Origin: an uncultured Selenomonadales bacterium
GTDB taxonomy: Bacteria > Bacillota > Negativicutes > Selenomonadales > Selenomonadaceae
Reading direction: 5' to 3'
DNA: 64,000 bases
NCBI GenBank assembly: GCA_946407095.1
Contig: CAMJMR010000007.1
Span: 1 to 64,000, forward strand
Under the pieces are notes generated by a model. The model saw only the letters and a list, made by a program, of their open reading frames with translations, made no database searches and was not told where the DNA came from. Below are positions 8,882 to 20,300 of this stretch, piece after piece. The position numbers and the translations under genes are program-made. Each line of letters begins with the position of its first letter. Within the stretch, counting starts at the first letter, position 1.

Positions 8882-11800
8882 TCAGTTGTTTACCGAAGGA
8901 ATGACGATGTCGCTTTCGCCGCTCTCGCCCGTTATGCATATCAGCAATGCGTAGAAGAAATCATGAATTTTATATTGCTTATATTCCTCGCTTTGTTTGA
9001 AGTCTTTCAGGTTTATTCGTGTCTTGACTTCCGTGAAATCTTCTATGATCTTTTCCAATTCGGCGTAAAGCACACGCATTGCCGGATTGTTTAACGACAG
9101 ATAACGGCTCAGCTCTTCGTCGGCACTCTCGCGCAGTCGAAAAACTGCCAATACGAATTCAAACGCTAACATGAGCAACGATTTTCTTTCGCGCTGTACT
9201 ATCAACTTTATCGCGACCTCAAAATACTTTTTCAGCAGGTCTTTTGGGAAATTCTCGATGAACTTCTCGTTGCGCCAAACCGCCTTCGCCAATATCCCAA
9301 TCAAAATTTTTTCGTCTAGCATACGATATGCCTCGAACAATTCTTGCTGAGCCCGCTCCGAAAAATCGCCCAGCACAAATCCCAATTCATAACGTGCCTC
9401 TTTGTCCGTGTGCGCACAATCGAAGACGTAATCCTTAATGTCCTCGGCAAAGTGCGGATTAACGTCCTTCGACGCCACGCACAAAATATTGAACGTCCTA
9501 TTTTTTTCGTCACTGTGCGGCTCAAAACTTTTGTACATGCTGTACATTCGCTCCAAGCCTTCGCGCAATCCTTGCGCTACGTCGGGCGGACAGTCGGGCT
9601 GCGTCGAAGACCTACCGTTAAAATAAATCTCGTGCAAGCAGAACAATAACCCGCCGAGCAATTTATCCAGTTTATAGGTGTTGTATTGCGGCTGCGTGAC
9701 CGACAAGGCATTGACTTTGAAAAAATAAATTGGCTCGCCCTTGTCCGCCAAAATATCCATCGCGTAAAGGAAATCGGTTGACGGGGCAGCAAGGGTGCCG
9801 TCCCTCCTGCGCTTGAGGGCAAAATTTAACCGTTTGACTTCCGTACTAAATTCCGCTTCGAAAATAAAATTGTTCTTGAAAAATCCTACCTTGTATTCGC
9901 GCCCGTTGTCGATGAGATTGTAATTCAGTTGCCACTCTTGCCGGCTGTTCTGAAACCAATTTGCCCCTGAGGCGTCGATTGAGAAACGCTCCATCTTATT
10001 ATCGCGGACAGGCCACCCGTAAAAAAATTTGTTTTTCGGCTTAAAGATTTTGCCGACACAATAAATCACGGCGTCTTTGTCTTCAAACCGCGTTCGCGTG
10101 TATGCAACTTCCTTGGTGCCTTTTTCTTTCTGTGAATAACAATCGGGGTCTATTAAAATCTTCGGCGACGTTTCGGTCAGCTCGTAAAGTTTGGAGACGG
10201 CTTTTTCCAAAAGGTCGTCGGTGCCGCTGTCGAATTTATGTTTGTAGTGCCTCATGTCCTCCCATGTACTGGCGGGCGTAAATTTCGGATAGGGCAGGTT
10301 TTCATACGCGAAAGTTTCGACGCGCTCCCAACGAACGACCGCTTCATTGAAGCCCGCAGTTTTCTTGTCGAGTGGGACGAATTTCAGCGAATACGGGTTG
10401 TCGTCGCCGTAGGTGTACTTCATTATCAGGCGGCATTCGGCGTCGTCTTTGAGCGGAAAATTTTTGTGTTCGATAACTGCCTCGTAGAAAGTCTTTTCGT
10501 TGCTGTCGGACATGTGCAGATTGAAGCGATATTTTTTCTGCCCCTTCGGCAAAGTGAAATGCCTGTCGCCGGGAATCGGGATAAGCATTTCCGTTTCGCT
10601 ACCGTATTCGAAGCTGCTGTTCTTGACCAAGTCGAAAGTGCCGTAAAGTCGTTTGATAGCCAAGTCGGGCAGACAGTCGCGCCAAAGAGGGACGTTCGTG
10701 CGGAGTTTAAGCGACTCGAAGTAATCTACGCCGCCGAGCAAAAATTCTTCCGAGCAGTCGATAAGGTCGAAGCCCAAATCTGCGCAATCCAATTCGCTGC
10801 TCAGAGGCATCAGCCAAATCTTCCCTGCGCCCAAGTGTTGCCTGTTTGCGGTCATGTATTGTGCAAAGGCGTTCTTTATCGGCAAGCGGGCATTTTTCAG
10901 CTTGCTCACGTCGGCAGTGAAATCTTTCAGGGAGCCGTCGCGCCCGACGCAGTTCAAGTTTTCCGCGAGGTAAATGAAATCTTTGACGCTCATCACCGAT
11001 AAAAATTTTCGGGCGTCGGTGCTCAAGTTCAGCACGTCAAATATATTCAAGTCAATGGCGCGGGCGGGGCGGTGTTCCCAAACTATGCCCTTTTGTTCGG
11101 GAATGTCTTGCGCGACAAGTTCGTCGTGCCGACTTTTTATGGGCGTGATGCTGAAGCCTTCGGGCGTCCTGTCCAAAATCAAAATCGAGTCGCCGGCGTT
11201 GAATTCCCGCGCGAAGTGTTCTTTCTGCGCGTAGGTGAAAATCGCTGCTAAACTTTTCGGAACTGCACCGACGCGGTGATAGTGAAGTTTCACCGTCCGT
11301 TTCAAGTCCGCCAATCTGAACTCGCTGTAAACGTCAGGGAAGACCAAGACGACTTTATCGGTGTGCAGGAAATTGTTCAGGCTTGCCGTCAACAACCTCA
11401 GCGGCTCGGCATTTTTTTCAGACGATATGACGCCGGCAAAGGTGAGATAAGTTACGTCGTCGCTTACAAGCAAGGCTCGCGACAGAAAGCAATCAGAGAC
11501 GAATGCCCTTTCCCGTTCTCTCAGCTCTTGGAACATAAGCAAGCCCTGCGAAATTATTCGTTGCCCGTTAAAACAAATTTCAGGGCGCAGTGTGAATAAG
11601 TCGACGGTCGCCGAAGACCCTTCGAGGCGTTGAATTTCCGTCGGCAACTTGAAGCGCAAAAAATCCTCGCCGATTAAATTTTGCAAGCTCCTCCTCAGCA
11701 CCCACGAAAAATTTTCTGCGGTCAGATATTGTCTTACGCATTGCGACTCGTCCGACAATATGACTTGCAGGTCGGCGAACTCCATGCATAACGTCTTTTC

Positions 11801-12727
11801 GTCGTATCGAACGACGATTTCTTTGTCGAGCGGCGTTATCCGCAGAATCTTTTTGGCGGCGGGATTGACCGCGAATATTTCCGCCCCGCCGAATTCCAAC
11901 GCGTACTGCTGATTGCGGTTGAAGTCGCGGTCGTAAATTATCGGCAACTGAAGGAAGTCGAAACGCTTGCCCGCAAACAGAATCAGAAAAATTTTCGCTA
12001 ACGAGCACAGCCGCCGACCTATGTGCCGGCAGTCGTCTTGGAGAATCTCATCCACCTTTTGCAAATCGTTCCAAGCGCGCCATACGGCATTATACGAGCG
12101 GTCTTCCAGCAAGGTGTTGTTCGGCGGCGGGTTGTCCCAAGGCAAAATTTCCGACGTCTCGGGGTCGTGGCGAAAGCGGCGGAGCTTGTCCAGAAAAATT
12201 TCTTCGTCCGCGTTTTGCAACTTGCCGGGCAGGAAAGAGTTCTTCAGAAAAATCGCGTCTTCCAATCGGCGCGCCAGTTCCTTGAGCAAACGATTTTCAC
12301 CCGTGTCGAGACTCAAGCGACGGCGCACTGCCATTACCGATTTCGTGCCCGACAATTTTTCACGGACGGTGCGCCCCGACCGCTTGCTGAGCCAAGCTAT
12401 GCTTTTGCCGTTGAACTTGTTTGCCTTGTGAAGCGGCGTCAGAACATTTTCCTGCAATATGCGGCGGCGCATGTTTTCGACGATGTGATCGAAAACCTTC
12501 GACACAGTCCGCACTGCCGGATTGAGGTAATCCCTCGGCGCGGCGGAGGCTCCTGACCAATTCGCAAGCAGGGCATCGAACGTCACGTAACCGCTGTCCA
12601 AGACGTCGAGTTCGCGCAGCGCGGCAAAGCCATTTCGCACCATGAATAGAATTTCTGCCGCCCGCCTCTGCACGTCGTCGCCCTTGAAGTCAGCGCAAAA
12701 TTCTTCGTAATTTCCGATTTTAATCAT
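8882..12727 (-). CDS. McrC/DUF2357-like partner protein, very large
   Basis: 1281 residues. The N-terminal 300 residues carry the pattern of DUF2357/McrC N-terminal regions (AVRRRLSLDTGENRLLKELARRL, with a Tyr..AW segment near residue 215). The middle has a stretch (KVVLVFPDVYSEF near residue 465) reminiscent of the Hsp70/actin nucleotide-binding fold, a weak call. The rest is beta-rich and then helical. I do not see a PD-(D/E)xK nuclease motif, which canonical McrC carries. It overlaps the McrB-like gene by 8 bases, the usual McrB-McrC coupling. It is the likely partner of that AAA+ motor; whether it cuts nucleic acid is open. It resembles CnuC of CoCoNuT systems as I recall them. Confidence 0.65.
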   Translation of the reverse strand: MIKIGNYEEFCADFKGDDVQRRAAEILFMVRNGFAALRELDVLDSGYVTFDALLANWSGASAAPRDYLNPAVRTVSKVFDHIVENMRRRILQENVLTPLHKANKFNGKSIAWLSKRSGRTVREKLSGTKSVMAVRRRLSLDTGENRLLKELARRLEDAIFLKNSFLPGKLQNADEEIFLDKLRRFRHDPETSEILPWDNPPPNNTLLEDRSYNAVWRAWNDLQKVDEILQDDCRHIGRRLCSLAKIFLILFAGKRFDFLQLPIIYDRDFNRNQQYALEFGGAEIFAVNPAAKKILRITPLDKEIVVRYDEKTLCMEFADLQVILSDESQCVRQYLTAENFSWVLRRSLQNLIGEDFLRFKLPTEIQRLEGSSATVDLFTLRPEICFNGQRIISQGLLMFQELRERERAFVSDCFLSRALLVSDDVTYLTFAGVISSEKNAEPLRLLTASLNNFLHTDKVVLVFPDVYSEFRLADLKRTVKLHYHRVGAVPKSLAAIFTYAQKEHFAREFNAGDSILILDRTPEGFSITPIKSRHDELVAQDIPEQKGIVWEHRPARAIDLNIFDVLNLSTDARKFLSVMSVKDFIYLAENLNCVGRDGSLKDFTADVSKLKNARLPIKNAFAQYMTANRQHLGAGKIWLMPLSSELDCADLGFDLIDCSEEFLLGGVDYFESLKLRTNVPLWRDCLPDLAIKRLYGTFDLVKNSSFEYGSETEMLIPIPGDRHFTLPKGQKKYRFNLHMSDSNEKTFYEAVIEHKNFPLKDDAECRLIMKYTYGDDNPYSLKFVPLDKKTAGFNEAVVRWERVETFAYENLPYPKFTPASTWEDMRHYKHKFDSGTDDLLEKAVSKLYELTETSPKILIDPDCYSQKEKGTKEVAYTRTRFEDKDAVIYCVGKIFKPKNKFFYGWPVRDNKMERFSIDASGANWFQNSRQEWQLNYNLIDNGREYKVGFFKNNFIFEAEFSTEVKRLNFALKRRRDGTLAAPSTDFLYAMDILADKGEPIYFFKVNALSVTQPQYNTYKLDKLLGGLLFCLHEIYFNGRSSTQPDCPPDVAQGLREGLERMYSMYKSFEPHSDEKNRTFNILCVASKDVNPHFAEDIKDYVFDCAHTDKEARYELGFVLGDFSERAQQELFEAYRMLDEKILIGILAKAVWRNEKFIENFPKDLLKKYFEVAIKLIVQRERKSLLMLAFEFVLAVFRLRESADEELSRYLSLNNPAMRVLYAELEKIIEDFTEVKTRINLKDFKQSEEYKQYKIHDFFYALLICITGESGESDIVIPSVNN

Positions 12728-15329
12728 TGGCGTTATCCTGTGCGGCGTCGTCCGGCTTTTCCGAGTCGGGGGCGCCGATTATATCTTTGTCGTCGACGTA
12801 TTCGGCACTGCTCCACATGAATTGCCCGTAGCCCATTTTCTCGGCGCGGTCGAAGTCTTCGTTCAGATTGAAATCTTCTTCCAACAAAATGGCGCGAATT
12901 TTTTTCAGGCACTCTTTGTGCACATTGGTTTCTATGCCGCGCAATTTCGGCATGACCTTCTGAACAAGCTGATCTTCCATTGCGGTTTTTACGGCGGCTT
13001 TCAATTTGTCCGTGTCGTCGTCCTCAGACTCAGCCAAGGCCGCCGTGACTTCAGGATAATTTATCGTGTAAAACTCTACGGACTGCCAGACGCGGTGACC
13101 GAGTGCCCGCCCCGACGACGCCAGCGCGTCATTGATTTTTTGGAACACTTCGTCGCGGTAGCGCGTCAAAATTTTCTCCTGCTTGTTGCTCAAGGTAATT
13201 TCCTTTTTGACCCACTGCTCATCCCATATGCGGCAGTCAAGCATTTCAATGCGCTTGTCCTTCGCAAATTCGTCTATCTTGCCGAGCTTTGCGCGCCCGA
13301 ACAAATTTCTTGGACGCGGGAAATTTATGACCAAGCCGCGGTCCAAAACTTTGTCCGACAGAGACTTTGTAGTTTCGTCTTGATTCATAGTGCCCGCCCA
13401 TAAAACATTTCGCGTAAGCTTCAAGTGGTAAGGCTCTATGCCCGCGCCAATGTTGATTTCGACGAATTCGTTGTCGCTTATGCGTCGCGCCTCCAATTTG
13501 CTCAAAAACTCCGCGAAATAATGTTCCACGTGCGCCAAGTTCATTTCATCGAGCAAAACGATATTCAAGCTCCTGTCCATGCCGTCCTTGCCGCTACTGC
13601 ATTGCGCCAGAAACCTAAGGAGCGGCTGCGCGTCAAATTTGTTGTCTATCGAGTTGAAGAAGCCGAGTATACTCTCTTGGCTGTCCCAATTCGGTTGTAC
13701 GGACGCGGAAATAAAATTCAGACCACCGAATTTGGCATAAAGTTGCGGCAAAGCGGATTTGCCCGTGCCGCTCACGCCCGCTAGCACCGTTATCGTCGAC
13801 CAGTCGGCGATTTTCAAAGCCGTGTGGAAGGCGTAAAAAATTCGGCGCGGAAACTTAAAGCCGTAGTTGTAGCAGTTCCTGCCGACGTTTTCGAGCCAAT
13901 CCATTTCATTGACGAGCGGCACGCTATCGGCCTCGGCAGTGGCGGGCGCGTTGACTCCGGGCAATTTTGTTTCGATGCTTTTGATTCGCTCCTCGCGTTC
14001 CGCCAAGCGTCCTTCGTCGGCCTGCAGGCGTTTTATCTTGTCGCGCAGATTTTCATTCTCGGTCTTCAGCTCCTCGAGGCCGAAATTTTGAATACTGATT
14101 TTATTTTCGGCGATGTTAAGTTTCATATCCAATTCCGCGGCGCGGGCGGCACTTTCGCGGAGCGTTATGTTGGTCTTACGCAAATTGTCGCGCTCAAGCG
14201 TCAATCTGTCGCATTCGTCTTTTTTGTATTGGAGTTCGTCGACGACGCTTGCCGGAGGGCACGAAAGAATTTGGTCTTTGAGCCGCTTGTTTTCGCTGCG
14301 CAAGTCGTCAAGTTCTTTGTTCATGACTTCAAAGGGGTTATCGCCGAAGGTGTCTTGGACGGCCTTGAAGTGCTCATTGTCTCGCCGCAGGTCGTCCATC
14401 TTGCTCACAAGTTGCTCGTAAGAAACGTCCTTTGCGGTCAGCAGTTCGCCGTAACGCTTTTCGACTGCCGCGTCAAGATTTTCCCGTAAAGCGTCAAGAT
14501 TTTCCTGCAATTCGTCCAAACTTTTTTCGCGAATCGACAGACGACGTTTCTCGCGCTTCAAATCCTTATCGAGCAAATCTTGTGCCGCTTCCCGTTGCTC
14601 AACGAGTTTTTCGCGCTCCTCAATGTCAGCCAAGCGTTTCTTTTCGTCGTCTGTCAAATCTTGTATGAGCGCGAGCCGTTCCCGTTCAAAGGCGTCTTTC
14701 AAGGTCGCCGTCGCTTTGCGGAATTCTTCAATGTAATGTTGCTCTTCGTTTTGGAATTGCTCAACCATAGCCGCGCCGTGTTGTTGTCTTTGCGCAGCAA
14801 GCTGAGCCGATAATTCATCAAGCATTGCCCGTTGTCGGTCTAAAATATCCTTTTCGGCTTGATTCTTTTTGGCGGTAAGTTCGTTTTCTAGCGAAAGTTC
14901 CCGTTCCTTCAATGTCGACTCGCGTTCAAGCAATGCGGCTTCCCATTTGTCCAGCGCGGCGGATTTTTCGGCGTGTCGTTCAGAGTTAGCTTGAAATTCC
15001 TTTTCGAGTTTGGCAAGGCGCTCGCTGTGATCCTGTTCCAGTTTTTGCGCGGACACCCGCAAAGTCTTTTCCAGCTCGTCGAGTTCCAGGCGACGGATTT
15101 GGAAAATTTTCTCTGCCGCCTCCAAGCTTTTTAACTTGCTTTCGCATTCGTCGATAAATTTTTGCCGCCCAAGCAACTCGGATTCGCGTTCGTCAAGACG
15201 CGCTGATTTATCCTCCAGCCTTTTGACGATGCCAGCCGTTTGCTCGGCGATAGTTTCTTCCAATTCGCTCAGGTGTTCTTCCCAACTTTGTACCAACTCT
15301 TCGGGAACAGTTTTTGCATTGTCGTCCAT
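12720..15329 (-). CDS. Coiled-coil McrB-type AAA+ NTPase
   Basis: 869 residues. Residues 1-480 are almost continuous coiled coil rich in Glu, Lys, Arg and Leu. The C-terminal 370 residues are a McrB/MoxR-like AAA+ domain: Walker A GVSGTGKS near 518, Walker B NIVLLDEMNLAHVE near 595, and the sensor segment LWAGTMNQDETTKSLSDKVLDR. McrB relatives are hexameric NTPases that move nucleic acid for a McrC partner. A long coiled coil fused to McrB is the defining trait of CoCoNuT (coiled-coil nuclease tandem) systems. Ribosome binding site GGAGG lies 7 bases before ATG, and the start overlaps the upstream stop (TAATG). Confidence 0.85.
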   Translation of the reverse strand: MDDNAKTVPEELVQSWEEHLSELEETIAEQTAGIVKRLEDKSARLDERESELLGRQKFIDECESKLKSLEAAEKIFQIRRLELDELEKTLRVSAQKLEQDHSERLAKLEKEFQANSERHAEKSAALDKWEAALLERESTLKERELSLENELTAKKNQAEKDILDRQRAMLDELSAQLAAQRQQHGAAMVEQFQNEEQHYIEEFRKATATLKDAFERERLALIQDLTDDEKKRLADIEEREKLVEQREAAQDLLDKDLKREKRRLSIREKSLDELQENLDALRENLDAAVEKRYGELLTAKDVSYEQLVSKMDDLRRDNEHFKAVQDTFGDNPFEVMNKELDDLRSENKRLKDQILSCPPASVVDELQYKKDECDRLTLERDNLRKTNITLRESAARAAELDMKLNIAENKISIQNFGLEELKTENENLRDKIKRLQADEGRLAEREERIKSIETKLPGVNAPATAEADSVPLVNEMDWLENVGRNCYNYGFKFPRRIFYAFHTALKIADWSTITVLAGVSGTGKSALPQLYAKFGGLNFISASVQPNWDSQESILGFFNSIDNKFDAQPLLRFLAQCSSGKDGMDRSLNIVLLDEMNLAHVEHYFAEFLSKLEARRISDNEFVEINIGAGIEPYHLKLTRNVLWAGTMNQDETTKSLSDKVLDRGLVINFPRPRNLFGRAKLGKIDEFAKDKRIEMLDCRIWDEQWVKKEITLSNKQEKILTRYRDEVFQKINDALASSGRALGHRVWQSVEFYTINYPEVTAALAESEDDDTDKLKAAVKTAMEDQLVQKVMPKLRGIETNVHKECLKKIRAILLEEDFNLNEDFDRAEKMGYGQFMWSSAEYVDDKDIIGAPDSEKPDDAAQDNAND

Positions 15330-17350
15330 TAAAATTCCTCCAAAAACTTTATAGCGTCGAATGCGTTATCGCGGAGTCGCCCCAATTTTTCTGCCGTCAA
15401 AATCAAATTCAATTCGGTATTGTTCGCGTGTTGCCGCAAGGCTATGATTTCGCCCGTGTCGTCCAAAAATTTTTTGACTCTGCCCTTGTCGGTCAGCAAT
15501 TCTTTCGGCAGCGCGCTCATTAACACCAAGGTATATGCCCCCAGCGACGCGTTTTGCCCGTCCGCCGCCCGCTTGAACATCTCTTGCGAGACCGACTTAA
15601 GCGACTTGGGCAATGTGGCTCCCGTCAATTCTTCTAGCTCCGGCAATGCCGCCGCGAGTTTTTTTGTTCGGACGGAAAAATTATTAGCTTTGCCGCGAAT
15701 ATAATTTTCAAGGCAACGGTAAAGATAATTCACAAATTCCATAGGTGGCGGCATCATGTCGCCCCTGTAGTAAGGCGAGAGTCGAATCAAGTCGTTGCGC
15801 AGGTTGTCGCCCGCCTCGTAGTAAATCTTGCTGCCCAAAATTTTTTTCAGTGCGACGACGGCATTAAGTCTTTCCTGCGAAGTGTCGTCGCCCCGTGCCG
15901 AAGTCTTGCCTTGAGCGTCGTTCTGCCGATAGTCGGGGAGCAGCAGGCCGATAAATTTTTTCACGTCGCGGGCAACCGACAAATAATTGGCCGGCAAATT
16001 TTGTTCTTCCTCCGAGCCGTGACGAAAACTTTTCCCGCGATACAACGCGTTGAAAATCTCGAACAGCTGGGGCATTTTCTGCACCGTCTCGGCGAAGGGT
16101 GCCCTGCCGTTTTCTGCGCCGCTGACTATCGCTAAAGGCAAAACGAAATTCAAACTTGGTGCGCCGCTTTGCCTGTACTGCTCGAAGCTCATGCGGCTGA
16201 GGTGCGACAAGAGCGCAGTATTTTCCCCGACGGTCAAGTTAATCTTGTGCGCAAAGGTCAAAAGCGTCCGGCAGTTTTCGGCGGTCGTTTGGGCGTATAA
16301 AATTTTTTCGCGTTCCTCCGACAAAGGATATTTCAGCAGGTAATAATTCAAGGCATGTTCAACGGCGGCATTCAGGCGATTGAAATTATCTTTGGCGCGC
16401 GCAAGATTTATGCGCGTGGTGTCGGGGTCGGTCTCCGTCAAAAAATCTTCCAGCGCGTTCAGATTTTCCCTGACGTGGTAGTATTCGTCACGTGAGGAAC
16501 TCTTTTGCGACGATGTCTCGGTCTTAAACGTCGTCGCCCGCTCAAACAGACTTTCAACGTAGTCACCGTGATTTTTCATAAAGTATTGAACCAGCGCACC
16601 GCTTATCATGGCTGTTCCGTCCGAAACAATCGGGTGTTCGACGAGCCCGCGCTGAAGGGCGCATTTAACATGCAGGAATACGCGACTGCCCCGTTGACTT
16701 ATGCTCATTGCGTAGCCGTCGGCGAGCCGAATTTTCCGGTTGTTTGTGCGATTGTGTTCGTGAATGATTTTCTTCACGTCGTGCACGTAGACAGGGCGGT
16801 TAAGTATATTTTCTTTGGGCACTTTTTTAAAAGAGCCCTTGCGAGTCTCAGCACTGCCAATGTCCCCGACTGTCATAATCAACTTTTTGCCGTCAAAGAA
16901 GCCGTCATACTCCGAATTAAAATCTTGGAGAATCGGCGCAAGCAAAAGCCCCGTGTCGGGCAACGTCAGCACACGAATTGCTTTTTCATCGACGTTTTCG
17001 GATTGCGCGGTATTGTTCAAGTAATCTTTGCCCGCGTCGGTCAGGACGTTGTTGTCGTTTACGAATCCGCGCCGATACAGGGTCAAGCATACGGCTTGCA
17101 CGAAATCCTTTTTCAGACAACTGCACTCGGAAATTTCCTCGACGCTTTTGCCGAATAGCCCCATAAGCCGCAAGACGGTTTCCTCGAAAATGTTCAGCGA
17201 TTCAGGTTGCGCCACCGCTATCGGTAGGCATACATCATGGCAACGACATTCCAGAAAAAAATCCTCCTCGTGAATCAGCGGAAGCCCTGGAAATTTTTCC
17301 GCGTAACTGTCTTTGCCGAATAAGCTTATGATTTTGACTCCGTCACGCAT
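15329..17350 (-). CDS. Winged-helix-like protein of the defence operon, unknown function
   Basis: 673 residues, not recognised. The N-terminal 110 residues look like a winged helix (EETVLRLMGLFGKSVEEISE...DAGKDYL). A middle beta-rich domain (about 125-270) is followed by a long all-helical region. A Cys pair near residues 35-40 (ECRCHDVC) could bind metal. There is no membrane segment and no NTPase motif. It overlaps the helicase gene by 8 bases and the McrB-like gene by one, so its product is needed with theirs. It could be a nucleic-acid recognition subunit of the complex, by position only. Confidence 0.65.
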   Translation of the reverse strand: MRDGVKIISLFGKDSYAEKFPGLPLIHEEDFFLECRCHDVCLPIAVAQPESLNIFEETVLRLMGLFGKSVEEISECSCLKKDFVQAVCLTLYRRGFVNDNNVLTDAGKDYLNNTAQSENVDEKAIRVLTLPDTGLLLAPILQDFNSEYDGFFDGKKLIMTVGDIGSAETRKGSFKKVPKENILNRPVYVHDVKKIIHEHNRTNNRKIRLADGYAMSISQRGSRVFLHVKCALQRGLVEHPIVSDGTAMISGALVQYFMKNHGDYVESLFERATTFKTETSSQKSSSRDEYYHVRENLNALEDFLTETDPDTTRINLARAKDNFNRLNAAVEHALNYYLLKYPLSEEREKILYAQTTAENCRTLLTFAHKINLTVGENTALLSHLSRMSFEQYRQSGAPSLNFVLPLAIVSGAENGRAPFAETVQKMPQLFEIFNALYRGKSFRHGSEEEQNLPANYLSVARDVKKFIGLLLPDYRQNDAQGKTSARGDDTSQERLNAVVALKKILGSKIYYEAGDNLRNDLIRLSPYYRGDMMPPPMEFVNYLYRCLENYIRGKANNFSVRTKKLAAALPELEELTGATLPKSLKSVSQEMFKRAADGQNASLGAYTLVLMSALPKELLTDKGRVKKFLDDTGEIIALRQHANNTELNLILTAEKLGRLRDNAFDAIKFLEEF

Positions 17351-20300
17351 TTTCTATCGCTCCCTTAGCGGCACACAGTTCGTAGAAATTTTTCAATTCG
17401 GGCACAAAAATTTTCGCGAGCCTTGCGCCTTGTTCGCCACAAAATAAATCGGCGTCGCCGACTACAACCAGCAAACGCTTTTGGCGGCTGAGCGCGACGC
17501 AAAGTCTGTTCTTGGAAGTCAGGAAGCCATAATGGGAGCGACCGACTTTTTCTTTCAGCTGAAGGAAAGCGGCCTTTTCGTTCTCGTCGGCGAAAGAATC
17601 TTCGTCGCGCTCAAGATAATTCAAATCGACCCCGCCCAGATTTATGCCTGTGCGCACCACCGATAAAAAAATTACGTCGAACTCCATGCCCTGAAAGGCG
17701 TCGACCGTGCCGACACTTATTTCCTCGTCAAGCCCGCACGCCTGCAAGCGCCTGCGAATATTTTCGACCTGCGAGCGGTAAAAGCTGATAACGCCGATGC
17801 TGCATTTTTCGTCGGTCATTTGTTCGCGGTATCGCTTTATGCGCTCGACAATCAATTCGGCCTCGCAAGGGCGGCAAGGGCTGGCGTTTATTCGCGTCAT
17901 CTTTCCGCGCCTGCCAGGCATGTTAATCCAAAGCATCGGGTTCGGCTCAAAGTTTTGCCGGAAATTCTCTGCACCCAGCGGAGAATCAAATTTTTCTTTC
18001 GGGTTATTAACCTCGTAGAAATTTTGGCTCACGAAGTTGCCAAGGTCGGGGTGCATTCTGTACTGTGCATTCAGCGTGATAAAACGGTCAATGTTGTCTT
18101 GTTCCTTCAGCCTTTGGGCGCGCCGCAACAGATGTTCAAACATTGACTCCTTCACATTCAACGGGTTAATTTCCGTGCCTTCCTCGTTCAGCCGCTCGAA
18201 AATTTCTTCGTCGTACATGTGCGGCAACTGCCTATGATCGCCGACCATGATAATGCGGGTCTTCGCCTGCGATAGTGGAATCATCAAATCGCCCGGGTTG
18301 ACGCGAGCGGCCTCGTCAACAATGACTGTGTCGTATTCCGGCTGCTTGCCTTTGATGCGTATTATTTCTTTTCTGTCGCTTTGTTGCGCGGTCGCGGCGA
18401 AGGCGAACACGTAATCTTTCAGGGCATTGCGGATAACGTCGGGATTATTTTCCAACTCGTTCAGAAGATTGTACAGGACGGTATCGACGCCTTCGGAAGG
18501 CTTCGCGAGGAAATTTTTTACCCTGACATGTAAATCGACCAGCTCGGGCGACACATTTTGTTCGCGATAATTGGGTTTTGGTATGCAACGTTTCAGCAAC
18601 GCGTTTTTGCTTTCGCGCAAAGCCGCAAGCAGATCCTCTGACGGATCTTCGTCGAAACAATTTGCGGCGGCTTTTAATGTGTCGAGAATTTTTTTGTTGG
18701 CGGGCTCGGCGGCATCGAGTTTACTTTCGAGACGGTAAAGCAACATGTCGGCGGCTTCGGCTCCGTCGTCGGCAAAACTTTCTTTTTTCGTCCTCAGGCG
18801 GCGAATCAACGTAACCAAGTCGTCTTGAATCTGCGCGGTGGGCGCGAGATTGAATTTCTTCGACAAGGTATCAATTTCGGTCAGCAAATCCTTATCTGTG
18901 ACGAGCAAGCGGGCTTTATCCAGAAATGCGACGGCGTTGTCGTCAGTCGGGTTGACTGCGTAGAAATTGAACGTCTGCTCCAACTCGATAAGGTTGGCAC
19001 TTTCGCGCAGTTCCGGATTTTTCTCCCGAATCCTATTTGCCAGCTCAATGCACCACTCCTCGACGGTGTCGTCCAAATTTTTTTCGTCGCCGCGGCGAGT
19101 GCCGAATTTGACGGTCGGGATGGAATTTATCTTTACACGGCGGATGACATTTTTAACGGCGTCGTGCTGCAGGCTCGTAATCAAGACTTGTCCGCGTTGA
19201 ATTTCCTTTTTGTCGGCGAGTTCGTTCAGACGCTCCAAAATGGCGGTGATAACCGTCGTTTTGCCGGTGCCGGGCGGCCCTTGGATTATCGCGATGTCGG
19301 GCGTGTTCAGCGCGATTTTTATGGCGGCCTCCTGATTGGCTGTGGCGGCGTTCTTGCTGAAAATTTTTGCCCTGACGGTTTCAGTCAAAGCGGGCACCTT
19401 TCTTTTGGCGGTCTTGGCAGTGAGGAAGCCACCTAGCTGCGTATGAACGTCTTCGCCGCCGCCGATTATCAAGCCCAAATGCGGATTGGCGGACGTGCCA
19501 TTTTCGATTCGTTCACGGGCATTTTTGCGACGAAAAATCTGTATTTGACCGCCGACGTCGTCGAAGAACAGGCACCCGCTCAGCGCACGCAGCTCGGTAT
19601 CTTTCAGCGGCTTTAAAGTCAGCGTGTGTGTTCCTTTATTGATTTTGACAATTTCGTAGCGGCCGAATTGAGAATTGTCGACGACATCTTGTGCCTTGGT
19701 TTCCATCAGTTGAAAAACGTATTCCTGATAGTCGCTCCAAGACATTTCGGGATTCGCGATAAAAACGGGCGGCTCCGCGGCGGTGCGCAGATAGTCGCCC
19801 TTTTTGAGGAAGTCCAGCGCGTTCAATGATTCAGGCTTGACGGTCAAAACAATTTCGCCGCTGCCGGTTTCGGCGGAGATTTGAATTTGTGGTTCATACT
19901 CAATGACATTTATCCTGCGACTTTGTTTGATAAGAAACTCGCCCTCTTTGTCGGCGTACATCTTCCAGAGATTGACGTAAGTATTTTCGCGGCTCATCAG
20001 ATTTTTGACGAGCTCGGAAGAATATTTCTTTTCGGAGGTAAAAGTCAGCCTGCCGCAAGCCAGTTGCATACAAGGCAGGTTTCTGCGGTTGAAGGTTATC
20101 CTTTGCGCGACAGCCAAAACCTGCGCGGTAGCGGGGTCTTCATACAAGCCGACTGTGACGACGAAACTTTTGCCGAACAGTTCCAAAGATTTTTTCGGCG
20201 GGCTTTGGAAAATATCGGCGGAAAATTTTTGCACGGCAATTTTTTCGGACTCCGTGTCGGGCGATTCCGGCTCAGGATTCGGTTTGGCGTCGGGCGCGGG

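Noticed and set aside
10238..11002. Long plus-strand frame opposite the McrC-like gene
   Set aside because: Antisense shadow of a well-supported gene with a ribosome binding site; its translation is low in family-like motifs. Similar antisense frames throughout 1000-28000 and 50000-56500 were rejected for the same reason.
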